NCBI GenBank assembly: GCA_019187185.1
Contig: JABAQU010000011.1
Coordinates: 1 to 64,000 of the forward strand
Origin: Steroidobacteraceae bacterium
Lineage (GTDB): Bacteria; Pseudomonadota; Gammaproteobacteria; Steroidobacterales; Steroidobacteraceae
Direction of reading: 5' to 3'
DNA length: 64,000 nucleotides
Shown here: positions 16,893 through 25,713 of the stretch, one piece after another
How the letters are laid out: each line of letters begins with the position of its first letter
Position numbering within the stretch: position 1 is the stretch's first letter
Notes under the pieces: generated by a model
What the model saw: only the letters and a program-made list of their open reading frames with translations
Databases searched by the model: none
Told to the model about the DNA's origin: nothing
Translations under genes and position numbers: made by a program

Positions 16893-17776
16893 GCGTCGGC
16901 GGTCCGCAGGTCTCCGGTCAGGTAGGGACGACTCGACGTGGAATCCCGGAGTGCAAACGCGATGCCGCCATCGGCTGCACAACTTTCGAGGATCACCCAG
17001 GCGGGCAGGTATACCGGCAGGCGGAACACGACCTCGAGCGAGGTCCGGCCGCTTGCGTCGATTTCGTCGAGTTCGGATGCACAGCGGGCGAGCGACCACA
17101 TGCCGTGCGCAATGGCCTTGCGGAATCCGAACGGTCGCGCCGCGAGATCCGCGAGATGGATCGGATTGTAGTCGCCGGACACGCTCGCATAACGGCGCCC
17201 GAGCCCCGCGGGGGCCGCAAAGCTGCTCGAGCGCACGGGGCCGCCCCCGTCGAACTGCCGCGCCCTGTCCGCGACCGGGCGTGTCGCCGGCTTGCCGCGA
17301 CGTCGCGCCAGGAACGTGCAGGTCTCCCGCCAGATCACCGCGCCGTCGACGAGACCCTCGGTCTCGAGGTCGAACTCCTGCCCGCGCTCGGTGTCGCGAT
17401 GACCTTCGATCCAGCTGTGGAGCGCGAGACTCTCCGCCGCATCGATCGCGCGTTCGCGCACGATCCGGTTGCCGACGTGCACGAGGCCGAGCACGCTGAT
17501 CGGGAAGGCGCTCGAGGAGAGCATCGCGAGATGCATGCCGCTCGCGAGCATGTGCGGGTAGGCGATCGGGATGCGATCCGTGCGTGACACTTCGCAGATC
17601 GCCGCGTAGCGCGCGAGATGGCCCGGGTCGGCACGCGAGGCCGCGAGGGTCGCCTCGATGCGGGGACTCGTCGCACCTTCGCGCAGCGTACCCGGCTTGC
17701 GCGACGCGACGACACGCGAGTAGCTGCCCCAGATGCCAGGAGCGTTCGCGAAATCGAGTCTCAGGCTCGCGCCCAT
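16889..17776 (-). CDS. MaoC-like hot-dog dehydratase
   Basis: A 295-residue protein with two hot-dog halves. The C-terminal half has the hydratase-2 signature YASVSGDYNPIHL followed by GFRKAIAHGMWSLA, with the catalytic Asp and His of (R)-specific enoyl-CoA or acyl-ACP dehydratases. The N-terminal half (PIAYPHMLASGMHLAMLSS) is divergent. The substrate is probably an acyl thioester but cannot be named. It begins 27 bases after ccmI ends, so it may ride on ccm transcription. Confidence 0.82.
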   Translation of the reverse strand: MGASLRLDFANAPGIWGSYSRVVASRKPGTLREGATSPRIEATLAASRADPGHLARYAAICEVSRTDRIPIAYPHMLASGMHLAMLSSSAFPISVLGLVHVGNRIVRERAIDAAESLALHSWIEGHRDTERGQEFDLETEGLVDGAVIWRETCTFLARRRGKPATRPVADRARQFDGGGPVRSSSFAAPAGLGRRYASVSGDYNPIHLADLAARPFGFRKAIAHGMWSLARCASELDEIDASGRTSLEVVFRLPVYLPAWVILESCAADGGIAFALRDSTSSRPYLTGDLRTADA

Positions 17777-17803
17777 GCGCCGTGTCCCGCGATGGCAGAT
17801 CCG

Positions 17804-18781
17804 TCAGGGCGTCAGGCGGTCGATGACGATTTCGCGCATGGCGTCCCGGCCGACATCATAGCTGACTTCGCCGAACGGATCGCCGCTTGCGGCCTCGGGG
17901 CGACCCGTGCGCGAGATGCGCGCGACGACGAGCACGCGCTTGCCGGCGGCAATGGCCCGGCTCGGCATCATGGCATCGGCTGCGGTCAGCTCGACCTGCA
18001 GCGGAAACTTCGCCGCGATGCGCTTGACGGCGAGCGGAGGGCCCTGCGACGCCGGGTCGCGCACGAACACGAACAGTGGCGCGTCGCCGGCCGTTGCCGC
18101 CATGCCGGGCGCGAGCTTCACGGTGACACGCACGGCTGCATCGCCGCTCGCAGGCCCCGCCGCAATCGCGCGATCGAGCGCCGCCACCTGCTGTTCGATC
18201 AACGGGCGAACTTCGGCGGGTGGATCGAGTGACAGCAGGGTTGCAAAGCGTTCGCGCGCGACCGGCAACTCGCCGCGGCGCATCGCGGCGACGGCGCCGA
18301 AGAACAATGCCTTGCCGGCCTTGGGGTCGATCGCGAGCGCGCGCTCGAAAAGGTCCCCGGCGGCGCCGGTGAGCGCCTTGTCGTCCTGCACGGTCAGGAT
18401 CTCGGCGATGCCGATGAGCGCCTCGGCGTTCTTCCCGCCGGCCAAGTGGTCCGCGCGGCCGTACGCCCGCAGCGCGAGCGAGGGCTGCCCCATCACGACA
18501 TACGAGCGTGCAAGCCGCAACCAGCCCGCAAGGTCGTCGGGCTCGCGCTCGAGGCGACGCGCGAGTTTCGCGACCATCTCGGCCGGCGACTGCGCGGCGC
18601 GTTCGGTCGGCCAGGTCCAGTTGCTCCAGGTGGCATAGAGCGCCACGCTGCCGGCGAGGAGCACGATGACGCTCGCAAGCGCCGCCCACGGGGCAGTCGT
18701 CTTCCCTCGAAGCAGTGGCACGGAGACGAGCAGGATGGCGGCGAGCGTCAGGGTCGCGGCCAGCGTGACGAAGAGCAGCAT
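17804..18781 (-). CDS. ccmI: Cytochrome c biogenesis protein CcmI (TPR apocytochrome chaperone)
   Basis: A 325-residue membrane protein. Two hydrophobic helices at the N-terminus (LLFVTLAATLTLAAILLVSV and PWAALASVIVLLAGSVALY) are followed by a TPR domain (residues about 75-215: LAGWLRLARSYVVMGQP; FERALAIDPKAGKALF) and a C-terminal beta domain. CcmI holds apocytochrome c for haem ligation with CcmF and CcmH. Its ATG overlaps the ccmH stop by one base. A separate CcmI with a short CcmH is the Pseudomonas arrangement, unlike the fused E. coli CcmH. Confidence 0.93.
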   Translation of the reverse strand: MLLFVTLAATLTLAAILLVSVPLLRGKTTAPWAALASVIVLLAGSVALYATWSNWTWPTERAAQSPAEMVAKLARRLEREPDDLAGWLRLARSYVVMGQPSLALRAYGRADHLAGGKNAEALIGIAEILTVQDDKALTGAAGDLFERALAIDPKAGKALFFGAVAAMRRGELPVARERFATLLSLDPPAEVRPLIEQQVAALDRAIAAGPASGDAAVRVTVKLAPGMAATAGDAPLFVFVRDPASQGPPLAVKRIAAKFPLQVELTAADAMMPSRAIAAGKRVLVVARISRTGRPEAASGDPFGEVSYDVGRDAMREIVIDRLTP

Positions 18782-19215
18782 CAGGTGTCCAGGTCTCCGG
18801 AGTCGGCATCGGGCTCGGCAGCCGCAAGGGCCGAACGCCGGCGCACGATGCGCCATGCGACGATCGCCCCACCGGCGAGCAGCACCCCCGGCAAGGCCCA
18901 GAGCCACACTGTGCGCCCCGACACGCGCGGACGAAACAGGATGAAATCGCCATACCGGGCGGACATGTAATCGCGCACTTGCTGGTCGGTGCGGCCCGCC
19001 GTCAGCTGCTCGGCCACCTCGCGACGCAGGTCTGCCGCGAGCCCGACCGGCGAATCGGCGATCGACTGGTTCTGGCACTGCATGCACCGCAACTCGTGCG
19101 TCAACGCCTCGTAGCGGGCCTGCAGCCGCGGGTCCGGCAACTGCGTCGTATCGATCGCGAACGCCGCGCCCGCCCACGCGGCACAGAAAACCCACAACAT
19201 GGCGCGCGCGATCAA
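18781..19215 (-). CDS. ccmH: Cytochrome c biogenesis thiol oxidoreductase CcmH
   Basis: A 144-residue short-form CcmH. It has a signal peptide (1-20, ending GAAFA), the active-site motif LRCMQCQNQS with Cys44 and Cys47, and a C-terminal anchor helix (TVWLWALPGVLLAGGAIVAW). It reduces apocytochrome CXXCH disulfides in the periplasm. The family consensus is LRCxxCQ, and Met-Gln between the cysteines is within the known range. It is coupled to ccmG by a four-base overlap. Confidence 0.95.
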   Translation of the reverse strand: MIARAMLWVFCAAWAGAAFAIDTTQLPDPRLQARYEALTHELRCMQCQNQSIADSPVGLAADLRREVAEQLTAGRTDQQVRDYMSARYGDFILFRPRVSGRTVWLWALPGVLLAGGAIVAWRIVRRRSALAAAEPDADSGDLDT

Positions 19216-19751
19216 GAACCCGTCCTCGCCGCGCCCGTCGTCCGGTTCACGAAGTCGCGCTGCCAGATTTCGGCACTCAGCGGACCGATGTGCTTGTGCA
19301 CGATCACGCCCTGCGGATCGACCAGAAAGGTCTCCGGCGCTCCATAGACACCGTAATCGATCGCGATGCGTCCTTCGGCATCGACGGGCACCGCGACGTA
19401 CGGGTTGCCGAGCGCGGCGAGCCAGCTGCGCGCTTCCTCGTCACTGTCCTTCCAGTTGAGGCCCACGATCGGCAGCGACCCCGAGCGCTGCGCTTCGACG
19501 AGCACCGGATGCTCCGCGCGACACTCGACGCACCACGTGCCCCACACATTGAGCACGTACCAGCGGCCCTTCATCGAGCGCGAATCGAACTTCTCGGCCG
19601 GTTCGATCAGGTTGGGCAGCACGTAGTCGGGTGCCGGCCGGCCGATCAGCGGCGAGACGACGACCCCCTTGGTCTTCGAATGCCGGATCCCGACGCCGAG
19701 CACGATCGCGAGCAGCGCGAAGCCTGCCAGCGGCAGCAGGAAACGGTTCAC
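19212..19751 (-). CDS. ccmG: Thiol:disulfide interchange protein CcmG/DsbE
   Basis: A 179-residue periplasmic thioredoxin-like protein held by an N-terminal helix (FLLPLAGFALLAIVLGVGI). The active site is WGTWCVECRAEHP (CXXC), and the GVYGAPETFLVDPQG stretch carries the cis-proline. It passes electrons from CcdA or DsbD to CcmH and apocytochrome c. The start is the GTG at 19751, the only one giving a proper signal anchor; it overlaps the ccmF stop by four bases. Confidence 0.95.
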   Translation of the reverse strand: MNRFLLPLAGFALLAIVLGVGIRHSKTKGVVVSPLIGRPAPDYVLPNLIEPAEKFDSRSMKGRWYVLNVWGTWCVECRAEHPVLVEAQRSGSLPIVGLNWKDSDEEARSWLAALGNPYVAVPVDAEGRIAIDYGVYGAPETFLVDPQGVIVHKHIGPLSAEIWQRDFVNRTTGAARTGS

Positions 19752-21703
19752 GCCGGACTGCCCTGCCCCGTGTCCACCGGCGCCGTGGCCGGCGCGCGGA
19801 CGTTGCGGTAACGCCGATCGGACGCGGCGAGGAACCCGCCGAGCGCCATCAGCGCGGCCGCGAGCCAGATGTAATTGATCAGCGGCCGGATCTGGATGCG
19901 CAGGCTCCATCGGCCCGCGCCCAGGTCCTCTCCGAGCGCGACGAAGAGGTCGCGGCCCGCCTGCGAGGCAATCGCCGCCTCGGTCATCACCGACTGCTGC
20001 ACGAGATAGCGCCGCTTCTGGGGGTGCAGCGTGATTACGGGCGCCCCGTCGCGCGAGACCTGCACGGTGCCCTGCACACCGTCGTAATTCGGTCCGTCGA
20101 GCGCGCCGACACCGTCGAAGCGGAAATCGAACCCGCCGACGTGCGCCGTCTCGCCCTGCGCAAGCGCGATGTCCCGCTCTGCCGTATAGGTTTCGACGGC
20201 GGTCACCGCGATCACGAACACGCCGACCGCCACGTGCGCGAGCGTCATGCCGACGATGGCGCGGGGCATCGACAGCCCGCGCCGCAGCCGGTCGAGCGGA
20301 TCGACGAGCGTCGACAGGATGAGCCACACGCCGAGTGTGAGACTCAGGAGCGCGAGTCCCGCCCTTCCCGCGTAGTAGCCAAACACCAGTGCGAACGCGA
20401 CGGCGAGTCCGGCGAGTGCCGTGCCGAGCAGCGATCGGCGGCGCGCGGGCAGGCGTCCCCGCTTCCAGTTCGCATGCACCGCGATCGCAGCGAGGGCGAG
20501 CAACGGCAGCATCGGCAGCAGGAACGTCGGATTGAAGTACTGCGGGCCGACCGAGAGTGTGCCGAGACCGAGCGTGTCGGAGATGAGCGGCGCCAGCGTG
20601 CCGCCGAACACGGTCGTTGCGGCGATCACGAGCAGGATGTTGTTGAAGAGCAGGAAGGATTCGCGCGACGCGAACTCGAAGCCCGCATCCGACTTCAGGA
20701 GCGGCGCCCGCCATGCATAGAGCGTCAGTGCGCCGCCGATCATGATCACGAGGAATGCGAGAATGAACACGCCGCGCGCCGGGTCGGCGGCGAACGAATG
20801 CACCGACACGAGGACGCCCGAGCGCACGAGGAACGTGCCGAGCAGGCTCAGCGAGAACGCGATGATCGCGAGCAGCAGCGTCCAGCTCTTGAAAAGGCCC
20901 CGCTTGTCGGTGACCGCGAGCGAGTGGATCAGCGCCGTACCCACGAGCCAGGGCATGAACGAGGCATTTTCAACCGGATCCCAGAACCAGTAGCCCCCCC
21001 AGCCGAGCTCGTAGTAGGCCCACCAGCTGCCGAGCGCGATGCCGCAGGTGAGGAAGGCCCAGGCCGCGAGCGTCCACGGACGGGTCCAGCGCGCCCAGGT
21101 CTGGTCGAGCCGGCCCTCGAGCATCGCGGCAATCGCAAATGCGAAGGCGACCGCGAAGCCGACATAACCCGTGTACAGCAGCGGCGGATGCATCGCGAGC
21201 GCCGGGTCCTGCAGCAGGGGATTCAGATCGCGGCCGTCGGGCACGGGAGGATCGAGCCGCAGGAAGGGATTGGAGGTCGCAAGCGTGAACAGCAGGAAGC
21301 CGAAGCTCACGAGCCCGAGCACGCCGAGCACGCGTGCGCCGAAGCGCGGCGGCAGCCGGGCCACGCCGAAGGCGACGGCCACGGTCCACGCCGCAAGCAG
21401 CGTGATCCACAGGAGCAGCGATCCCTCGTGCGCCCCCCAGACCGCCGCGATACGGTAGACGAGCGGCAACGCCGAATTGGAATTCTCGGCGACATAGGCC
21501 ACCGAAAAGTCAAAGCGCACGAAGCTCGCGACGAGGCACGCGAACGCGGTACCCACCATCACGACCTGGCCCGCTGTCGCCGGAATGACGGCGGCGAGCC
21601 AGCGCTCGCGCCCGAGCGCCGGCGCCGCGAGACCATAGAACGCCTGCAGGCCCGCGAGCAGCAGGGCGAGGATCAGCGCGAAATGGCCGAGTTCCGGCAG
21701 CAT
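19748..21703 (-). CDS. ccmF: Haem lyase subunit CcmF
   Basis: A 651-residue multi-helix inner-membrane protein and core of the cytochrome c haem lyase. The WWD haem-handling motif is GGYWFWDPVENASFMPW, and AAVWGAHEGSLLLWITLL carries a conserved His region. The length is typical of the family (about 640-670). CcmF takes haem from CcmE and, with CcmH and CcmI, attaches it to CXXCH. It starts four bases after the ccmE stop. Confidence 0.96.
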   Translation of the reverse strand: MLPELGHFALILALLLAGLQAFYGLAAPALGRERWLAAVIPATAGQVVMVGTAFACLVASFVRFDFSVAYVAENSNSALPLVYRIAAVWGAHEGSLLLWITLLAAWTVAVAFGVARLPPRFGARVLGVLGLVSFGFLLFTLATSNPFLRLDPPVPDGRDLNPLLQDPALAMHPPLLYTGYVGFAVAFAFAIAAMLEGRLDQTWARWTRPWTLAAWAFLTCGIALGSWWAYYELGWGGYWFWDPVENASFMPWLVGTALIHSLAVTDKRGLFKSWTLLLAIIAFSLSLLGTFLVRSGVLVSVHSFAADPARGVFILAFLVIMIGGALTLYAWRAPLLKSDAGFEFASRESFLLFNNILLVIAATTVFGGTLAPLISDTLGLGTLSVGPQYFNPTFLLPMLPLLALAAIAVHANWKRGRLPARRRSLLGTALAGLAVAFALVFGYYAGRAGLALLSLTLGVWLILSTLVDPLDRLRRGLSMPRAIVGMTLAHVAVGVFVIAVTAVETYTAERDIALAQGETAHVGGFDFRFDGVGALDGPNYDGVQGTVQVSRDGAPVITLHPQKRRYLVQQSVMTEAAIASQAGRDLFVALGEDLGAGRWSLRIQIRPLINYIWLAAALMALGGFLAASDRRYRNVRAPATAPVDTGQGSPA

Positions 21704-21707
21704 CGGC

Positions 21708-22145
21708 TCAGCCCTGCGGCGCCGTGGCGGGCGGCTTCAGCGCGCGGTGCACCTCGGGCGGCATGTAGTTCTCGTCGTGCTTCGCGAGCACTTCATCGGC
21801 CGTGAACACGCCATTGGCACCGAGGCGACCATGCGCGACGACACCCTGCCCTTCGCGAAAGAGGTCGGGCAGGACGCCGGTGTAGCGCACCGGGACCGAG
21901 CGCTGGAAGTCCGTCACGACGAATTGCACTTCGAGACTGCCCGGCTTGCGTACGACACTGCCCTTCTCGACCATGCCACCGAGCCGGAAACGCTCGTCGG
22001 CCGGCGCCTCGCCCTTGGCGACCTGCGTGGGATCGAAGAAGAACATCACGTTCTCGCGAAAGGCCTGCAGTGCGAGCCCACCCGCGATCGCCACGCCCGC
22101 GACGATGCCGAGCACCAGGACGAGCCGCCGGCGACGCGGTGTCAT
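21708..22145 (-). CDS. ccmE: Periplasmic haem chaperone CcmE
   Basis: A 145-residue protein with an N-terminal anchor helix ([20 protein letters not shown]) and an OB-fold. The covalent haem-binding histidine is His123 in [10 protein letters not shown], with Tyr127 of the HxxxY motif as axial ligand. It receives haem from the CcmABCD complex and hands it to CcmF. The ATG at 22145 overlaps the ccmD stop by four bases and gives the usual length; an upstream in-frame extension has no homology. Confidence 0.96.
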   Translation of the reverse strand: MTPRRRRLVLVLGIVAGVAIAGGLALQAFRENVMFFFDPTQVAKGEAPADERFRLGGMVEKGSVVRKPGSLEVQFVVTDFQRSVPVRYTGVLPDLFREGQGVVAHGRLGANGVFTADEVLAKHDENYMPPEVHRALKPPATAPQG

Positions 22146-22303
22146 GGCGCGTCCTCCATCGAGATCCGGCGGCGCGCGGCAGCGCGCGCCGCGGCGAGCG
22201 AGCGTCGCGCCGCGACGACATTCCACGCAATGATGCCGAATGTCAGCGCCATGGCGGGCCAGACCGAACCCGCATATCCACCCATTGCGAAAAACCCGCT
22301 CAT
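22142..22303 (-). CDS. ccmD: Haem exporter subunit CcmD
   Basis: A 53-residue single-helix protein ([20 protein letters not shown]) with a basic C-terminal tail rich in Arg and Ala, as expected for CcmD, which stabilises the CcmABC-CcmE complex. Four-base overlaps join it to ccmC upstream and ccmE downstream. Identity rests mainly on position, size and topology, since CcmD sequences are poorly conserved. Confidence 0.9.
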   Translation of the reverse strand: MSGFFAMGGYAGSVWPAMALTFGIIAWNVVAARRSLAAARAAARRRISMEDAP

Positions 22304-23037
22304 TCCGTCACCACCTCCGCGACCCACTGCGCCCGTCGCTCGCGACGCAGGATTTCCCCGCGCAGGCGCACGAGCAGCAGGGCCACGAACAATAGTGTAA
22401 ACCCGATGAACATGATCAGCAGCGGTGTCAGCATCGGCCAGCTGATCGAGGGCTTCCCGAACTTCATCACCGACGGCGCCTGGTGGATCGAATTCCACCA
22501 CTCGACCGAGTAGCGCACGATAGGTACATTCACGACGCCCACGATCGCGAGCACGGCGCTCGTGCGATCGGCCCGCTGCGGGTCCTCGATCGCCGAACGC
22601 AGCCCGATGTAGCCGAGATACAGGAACAGCAGCACGAGTTCGGCCGTGAGCCGCGGATCCCACGCCCAGTAGGTGCCCCACATCGGCTTGCCCCACAACA
22701 TGCCCGTGCCGAGGGCCGCCACGGTGAACCACGCGCCGATCGGCGCACAACTCGCCGCCGCCGCATGGGCCGCTTTCATGCGCCAGACGAGCCCGATGGC
22801 GGCCGCGACGGCCATCCAGGTGTAGGCCATCAGCGACAACCATGCGCTCGGCGCGTGCACGTAGATGATCCGGAAGCCGTCACCCTGCTGGTAGTCGGGC
22901 GGCGCCAGCACGAGGCCGCCGTACAGCCCGATCGCGATCAGGAGCGCTGCAGGCCACGCGAACCACGGCGTGAGGCGACGCGCGAGCCCGTACAGGTGCG
23001 GCGGTGAGCCGAAGCGGTGAAACCAGGTCCAGTCCAT
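22300..23037 (-). CDS. ccmC: Haem exporter permease CcmC
   Basis: A 245-residue inner-membrane protein with six helices. The WWD motif reads [18 protein letters not shown], and conserved histidines appear in [13 protein letters not shown]. CcmC loads haem onto CcmE. It starts three bases after the ccmB stop. Confidence 0.96.
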   Translation of the reverse strand: MDWTWFHRFGSPPHLYGLARRLTPWFAWPAALLIAIGLYGGLVLAPPDYQQGDGFRIIYVHAPSAWLSLMAYTWMAVAAAIGLVWRMKAAHAAAASCAPIGAWFTVAALGTGMLWGKPMWGTYWAWDPRLTAELVLLFLYLGYIGLRSAIEDPQRADRTSAVLAIVGVVNVPIVRYSVEWWNSIHQAPSVMKFGKPSISWPMLTPLLIMFIGFTLLFVALLLVRLRGEILRRERRAQWVAEVVTE

Positions 23038-23040
23038 GCC

Positions 23041-23718
23041 CTACTCCAGGCTGATGCGCACGGCCGCGGCCGCCGCCAGCGGCGCCAGCGTGATCCCGAG
23101 CACCGCGCAGGCGGCCAGAAAATACATCGGCGCGGACATGTCGGCGCCCGCAATCGCGCGCGCCGTGGCTTGCGCGCCGAAGATCAGCAGCGGCACGGCG
23201 AGCGGCAGGGTCAGCAGCGACAACAACGCCCCGCCACGCTTGATGCCGAGCGTGAGGCCCGCGGACACCGCACCGAGCAGACTGAGCGCGATCGTGCCGA
23301 GGGCGACCGATGCCACGATGCCCGGCATCGCACCCGGCGACACCGCGAGCCCATAGGCGACCACCGGGCTCGCGAGCGCGAGCGGCAAGCCCGACAGCAA
23401 CCAGTGCGACACGGTTTTCGCGAACAGCAGCCATGTGAGCGAGCGCCCCGACAGTGCGTACTGCTCGAGCGTGCCGTCCTGCGCGTCCTCGCGGAACAGG
23501 AACTCGATCGCGAGCAGCGACGCGAGCAAGGCGCCGACCCACAGCACGCCCGGCGCGACGTCGCGCAATCGCGACGGTTCCGGGCTCAAGGCAAGCGGGA
23601 AAAGCGTCGTCACGATGCCAAAGAACAGGAGGGGGTGCAGAAGTTGCGCCCGGTTCCTGAAAGCGAGACGCAGGTCTCGTCCGATGACGAGTTGCGCGCA
23701 GTGCCAGACGCCGCTCAT
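23041..23718 (-). CDS. ccmB: Haem exporter permease CcmB
   Basis: A 225-residue protein with six hydrophobic helices, the membrane partner of CcmA in the ABC complex that drives release of holo-CcmE. Family features are an early RDLRLAFRNRAQLLHPLLFF and EFLFREDAQDGTLEQYALSG. It starts ten bases downstream of ccmA. Confidence 0.95.
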   Translation of the reverse strand: MSGVWHCAQLVIGRDLRLAFRNRAQLLHPLLFFGIVTTLFPLALSPEPSRLRDVAPGVLWVGALLASLLAIEFLFREDAQDGTLEQYALSGRSLTWLLFAKTVSHWLLSGLPLALASPVVAYGLAVSPGAMPGIVASVALGTIALSLLGAVSAGLTLGIKRGGALLSLLTLPLAVPLLIFGAQATARAIAGADMSAPMYFLAACAVLGITLAPLAAAAAVRISLE

Positions 23719-23728
23719 GCCGTGAGGT

Positions 23729-24358
23729 TCAACTGGACGTCAGCCCGAGGTGCCGCGTTCCCGGTTCCGCCACCGGCAGCGGCGCATGCACGGCCGCGAT
23801 CACGATGCCACCGCTCGCCCGATGGCGCTCGACGAGGCGACCCACGAGCGCGTGGCCATCGGCGTCGAGGTGCGTGGCCGGCTCGTCGAGCACCCACAAC
23901 GGAGCCGCGGCGAGCACGACTCCCGCGAGCGCCACGCGGCGGCGCTGCCCTGCCGACAGCGTGCGCACCGGACGGTCCGCGAAACCGCCCGCGCCGGTCT
24001 CGCCGAGCGCCCGTGCAATCTCCGTTGCGTCGATGGTCCGTCGTATGCCGATCGCGAAGTGCAGGTTCTCCATTGCCGTGAGATCCGCCTTCAGCGGCGA
24101 TTCGTGCCCGAGGAATGCCACCTGCGCGTGAAACGCGCGTGCATCCCGGTGGATGTCCAGCCCGTTCCACTCGATACGCCCCGATTCGGCGTGCACAAGT
24201 CCGACGATCGTGCGCAGCAGGCTCGTCTTGCCGGCGCCGTTGCGCCCCGTCACTTCCAGGTACTCGCCGCCTTGCGCTGCGAACGACACGCCGCGCAGCA
24301 CGTGGCGTTCGCCACGGAACACGTGCAGTGCCTCGCCGGTCAGCCGATGGACGGACAT
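23729..24358 (-). CDS. ccmA: Haem exporter ATP-binding protein CcmA
   Basis: A 209-residue ABC ATPase, first gene of the ccm run. Walker A is GRNGAGKTSLL, the signature is LSAGQRRRVALA, and Walker B is LWVLDEPATHLD. It powers the CcmABCD-CcmE haem-chaperone cycle. Although the ABC-exporter operon ends only 24 bases upstream, a -10-like TAGTAT six bases before the ATG suggests a separate promoter. Confidence 0.95.
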   Translation of the reverse strand: MSVHRLTGEALHVFRGERHVLRGVSFAAQGGEYLEVTGRNGAGKTSLLRTIVGLVHAESGRIEWNGLDIHRDARAFHAQVAFLGHESPLKADLTAMENLHFAIGIRRTIDATEIARALGETGAGGFADRPVRTLSAGQRRRVALAGVVLAAAPLWVLDEPATHLDADGHALVGRLVERHRASGGIVIAAVHAPLPVAEPGTRHLGLTSS

Positions 24359-24364
24359 TGTTTC

Positions 24365-24370
24365 ATACTA
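24365..24370 (-). promoter_or_regulatory. -10-like hexamer of ccmA, leaderless spacing
   Basis: TAGTAT on the minus strand ends six bases before the ccmA ATG. No ribosome-binding site is seen. It lies in the 24-base gap after the ABC-exporter operon, so the ccm genes may have their own start as well as readthrough. Confidence 0.4.
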
Positions 24371-24382
24371 ACATCTGGCTGC

Positions 24383-25699
24383 TCAGGACTCCCGCAGCGC
24401 CGCCGTCACGGGCAGGCGTGCGGCGCGCACCGCAGGCAGGAGTCCGCCGATCAGCCCGATCGCGAGCGCCCAGCGTACGCCTGTGCCGACAAGCGTCGGG
24501 GAGACGTCGAAACGAAAAACCACCTGGCTGAAATTCGCCCCGAGAGTCGATACCGCGTAGTCGTTGAACAGGAACCAGGTCACGGCCGCGCCGAGCGTGC
24601 CACCGACGAGCGCGAGCAGCATCGCTTCGAGCACCACCGAAACGAGCACCGGCGCTGCGCCGAAGCCAATCGCCCGCAGGGTCGCCACTTCGCGCGCCCG
24701 CGACGTGATCGCCGCATACATCGTGTTCAGCGCGCCGAACACCGCACCGATCGCCATGATCGAGGCAATCACGATGCCGACGATGCGGATGACCTTGCTC
24801 AGCTGCTCGGATTGCGCGGTGTAGTAGTCTCGCGTGGTGCGCACGTCGACCTTGAGCCGCGGATCGCTCTTGAGGGCTGCGTTCAACGCGTCGAACGCTT
24901 GCGGCGACGCGAGCCGCACGGTCACCGACTGGAAGCCGTTGCGCCGATACGTGGAGGCCACCGTTTCGGCGTCCCCGATCAGCTCCGATTCATGGGTATC
25001 GCCCGACGCGAACACGCCGACGATCTGCCACTGCTGCGCATTCAGGTTGATCGTCGCGCCCGGCTCGAGCCCGATGAACTGGTCGCGCGCGCCCTTGCCA
25101 ACGACCAACTCCCTGAGGCCCGGCTCGAACGCCCGGCCCTCGACGATGCGCAGGTTCGGCCTGAGGGCCCAGGCCTGCGGGCCGACGCCGCGGATCTCCA
25201 CGTTCGCGTCGGTGCCGCTCGACTTCTTCGGGATGTTCGTCACGACGACGACCTCGGCCGAGCCGATCGCGCGCCCGGCGGCGTCGCGCGCAATGCCGGG
25301 TGCCTGCAGGATGAGCGTCGCGTCCTCGCGCGACAGGCCCGAATCCAGTTCCGCAGTCGCTCCGCCCCGCAGGACGATCGCCGTATCGCTGTTGCCGGTG
25401 CCGCGCAGCGTCTCCGCAAGCCCGCCGGCGAGCGCGAGCAGCGCGACCAGCACACCGACGACGCCCGCGATGCCGACCACGATCACGCACGACGCACCGA
25501 GCCGCTGCGGCAAGGTCCGGAGTCCCACCCAGGTCACGGCCGACGCCTGCCGCCCCGTGCGTGTCACCGCCATCCAGAGGACGAGCAGCGCTGCGCAGGC
25601 GAGCAGCACGACGGCGGGCAGTGCGGTCCACGCGACGATCGACGCCACGATCACGACCAACATCGCGAGGTAGCCGAGCCAGCGACGGAGCGCCTCCAT
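24383..25699 (-). CDS. FtsX/MacB-type ABC exporter permease (second)
   Basis: A 438-residue permease. Two extra helices at the N-terminus (LGYLAMLVVIVASIVAWTAL and AVVLLACAALLVLWMAV) precede the standard MacB core: a helix (SCVIVVGIAGVVGVLVALLA), a large periplasmic domain (about residues 105-300), and three C-terminal helices with the FtsX core SRAREVATLRAIGFG. It forms a heterodimer with the permease just upstream and works with the adjacent ATPase and adaptor. The substrate is unknown. Confidence 0.88.
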   Translation of the reverse strand: MEALRRWLGYLAMLVVIVASIVAWTALPAVVLLACAALLVLWMAVTRTGRQASAVTWVGLRTLPQRLGASCVIVVGIAGVVGVLVALLALAGGLAETLRGTGNSDTAIVLRGGATAELDSGLSREDATLILQAPGIARDAAGRAIGSAEVVVVTNIPKKSSGTDANVEIRGVGPQAWALRPNLRIVEGRAFEPGLRELVVGKGARDQFIGLEPGATINLNAQQWQIVGVFASGDTHESELIGDAETVASTYRRNGFQSVTVRLASPQAFDALNAALKSDPRLKVDVRTTRDYYTAQSEQLSKVIRIVGIVIASIMAIGAVFGALNTMYAAITSRAREVATLRAIGFGAAPVLVSVVLEAMLLALVGGTLGAAVTWFLFNDYAVSTLGANFSQVVFRFDVSPTLVGTGVRWALAIGLIGGLLPAVRAARLPVTAALRES

Positions 25700-25713
25700 G
25701 TGCGTCGCCTCCG

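Noticed and set aside
19631..21805. 724-codon plus-strand open frame opposite ccmF
   Set aside because: An antisense shadow of ccmF with Glu/Arg-rich composition and no homology.
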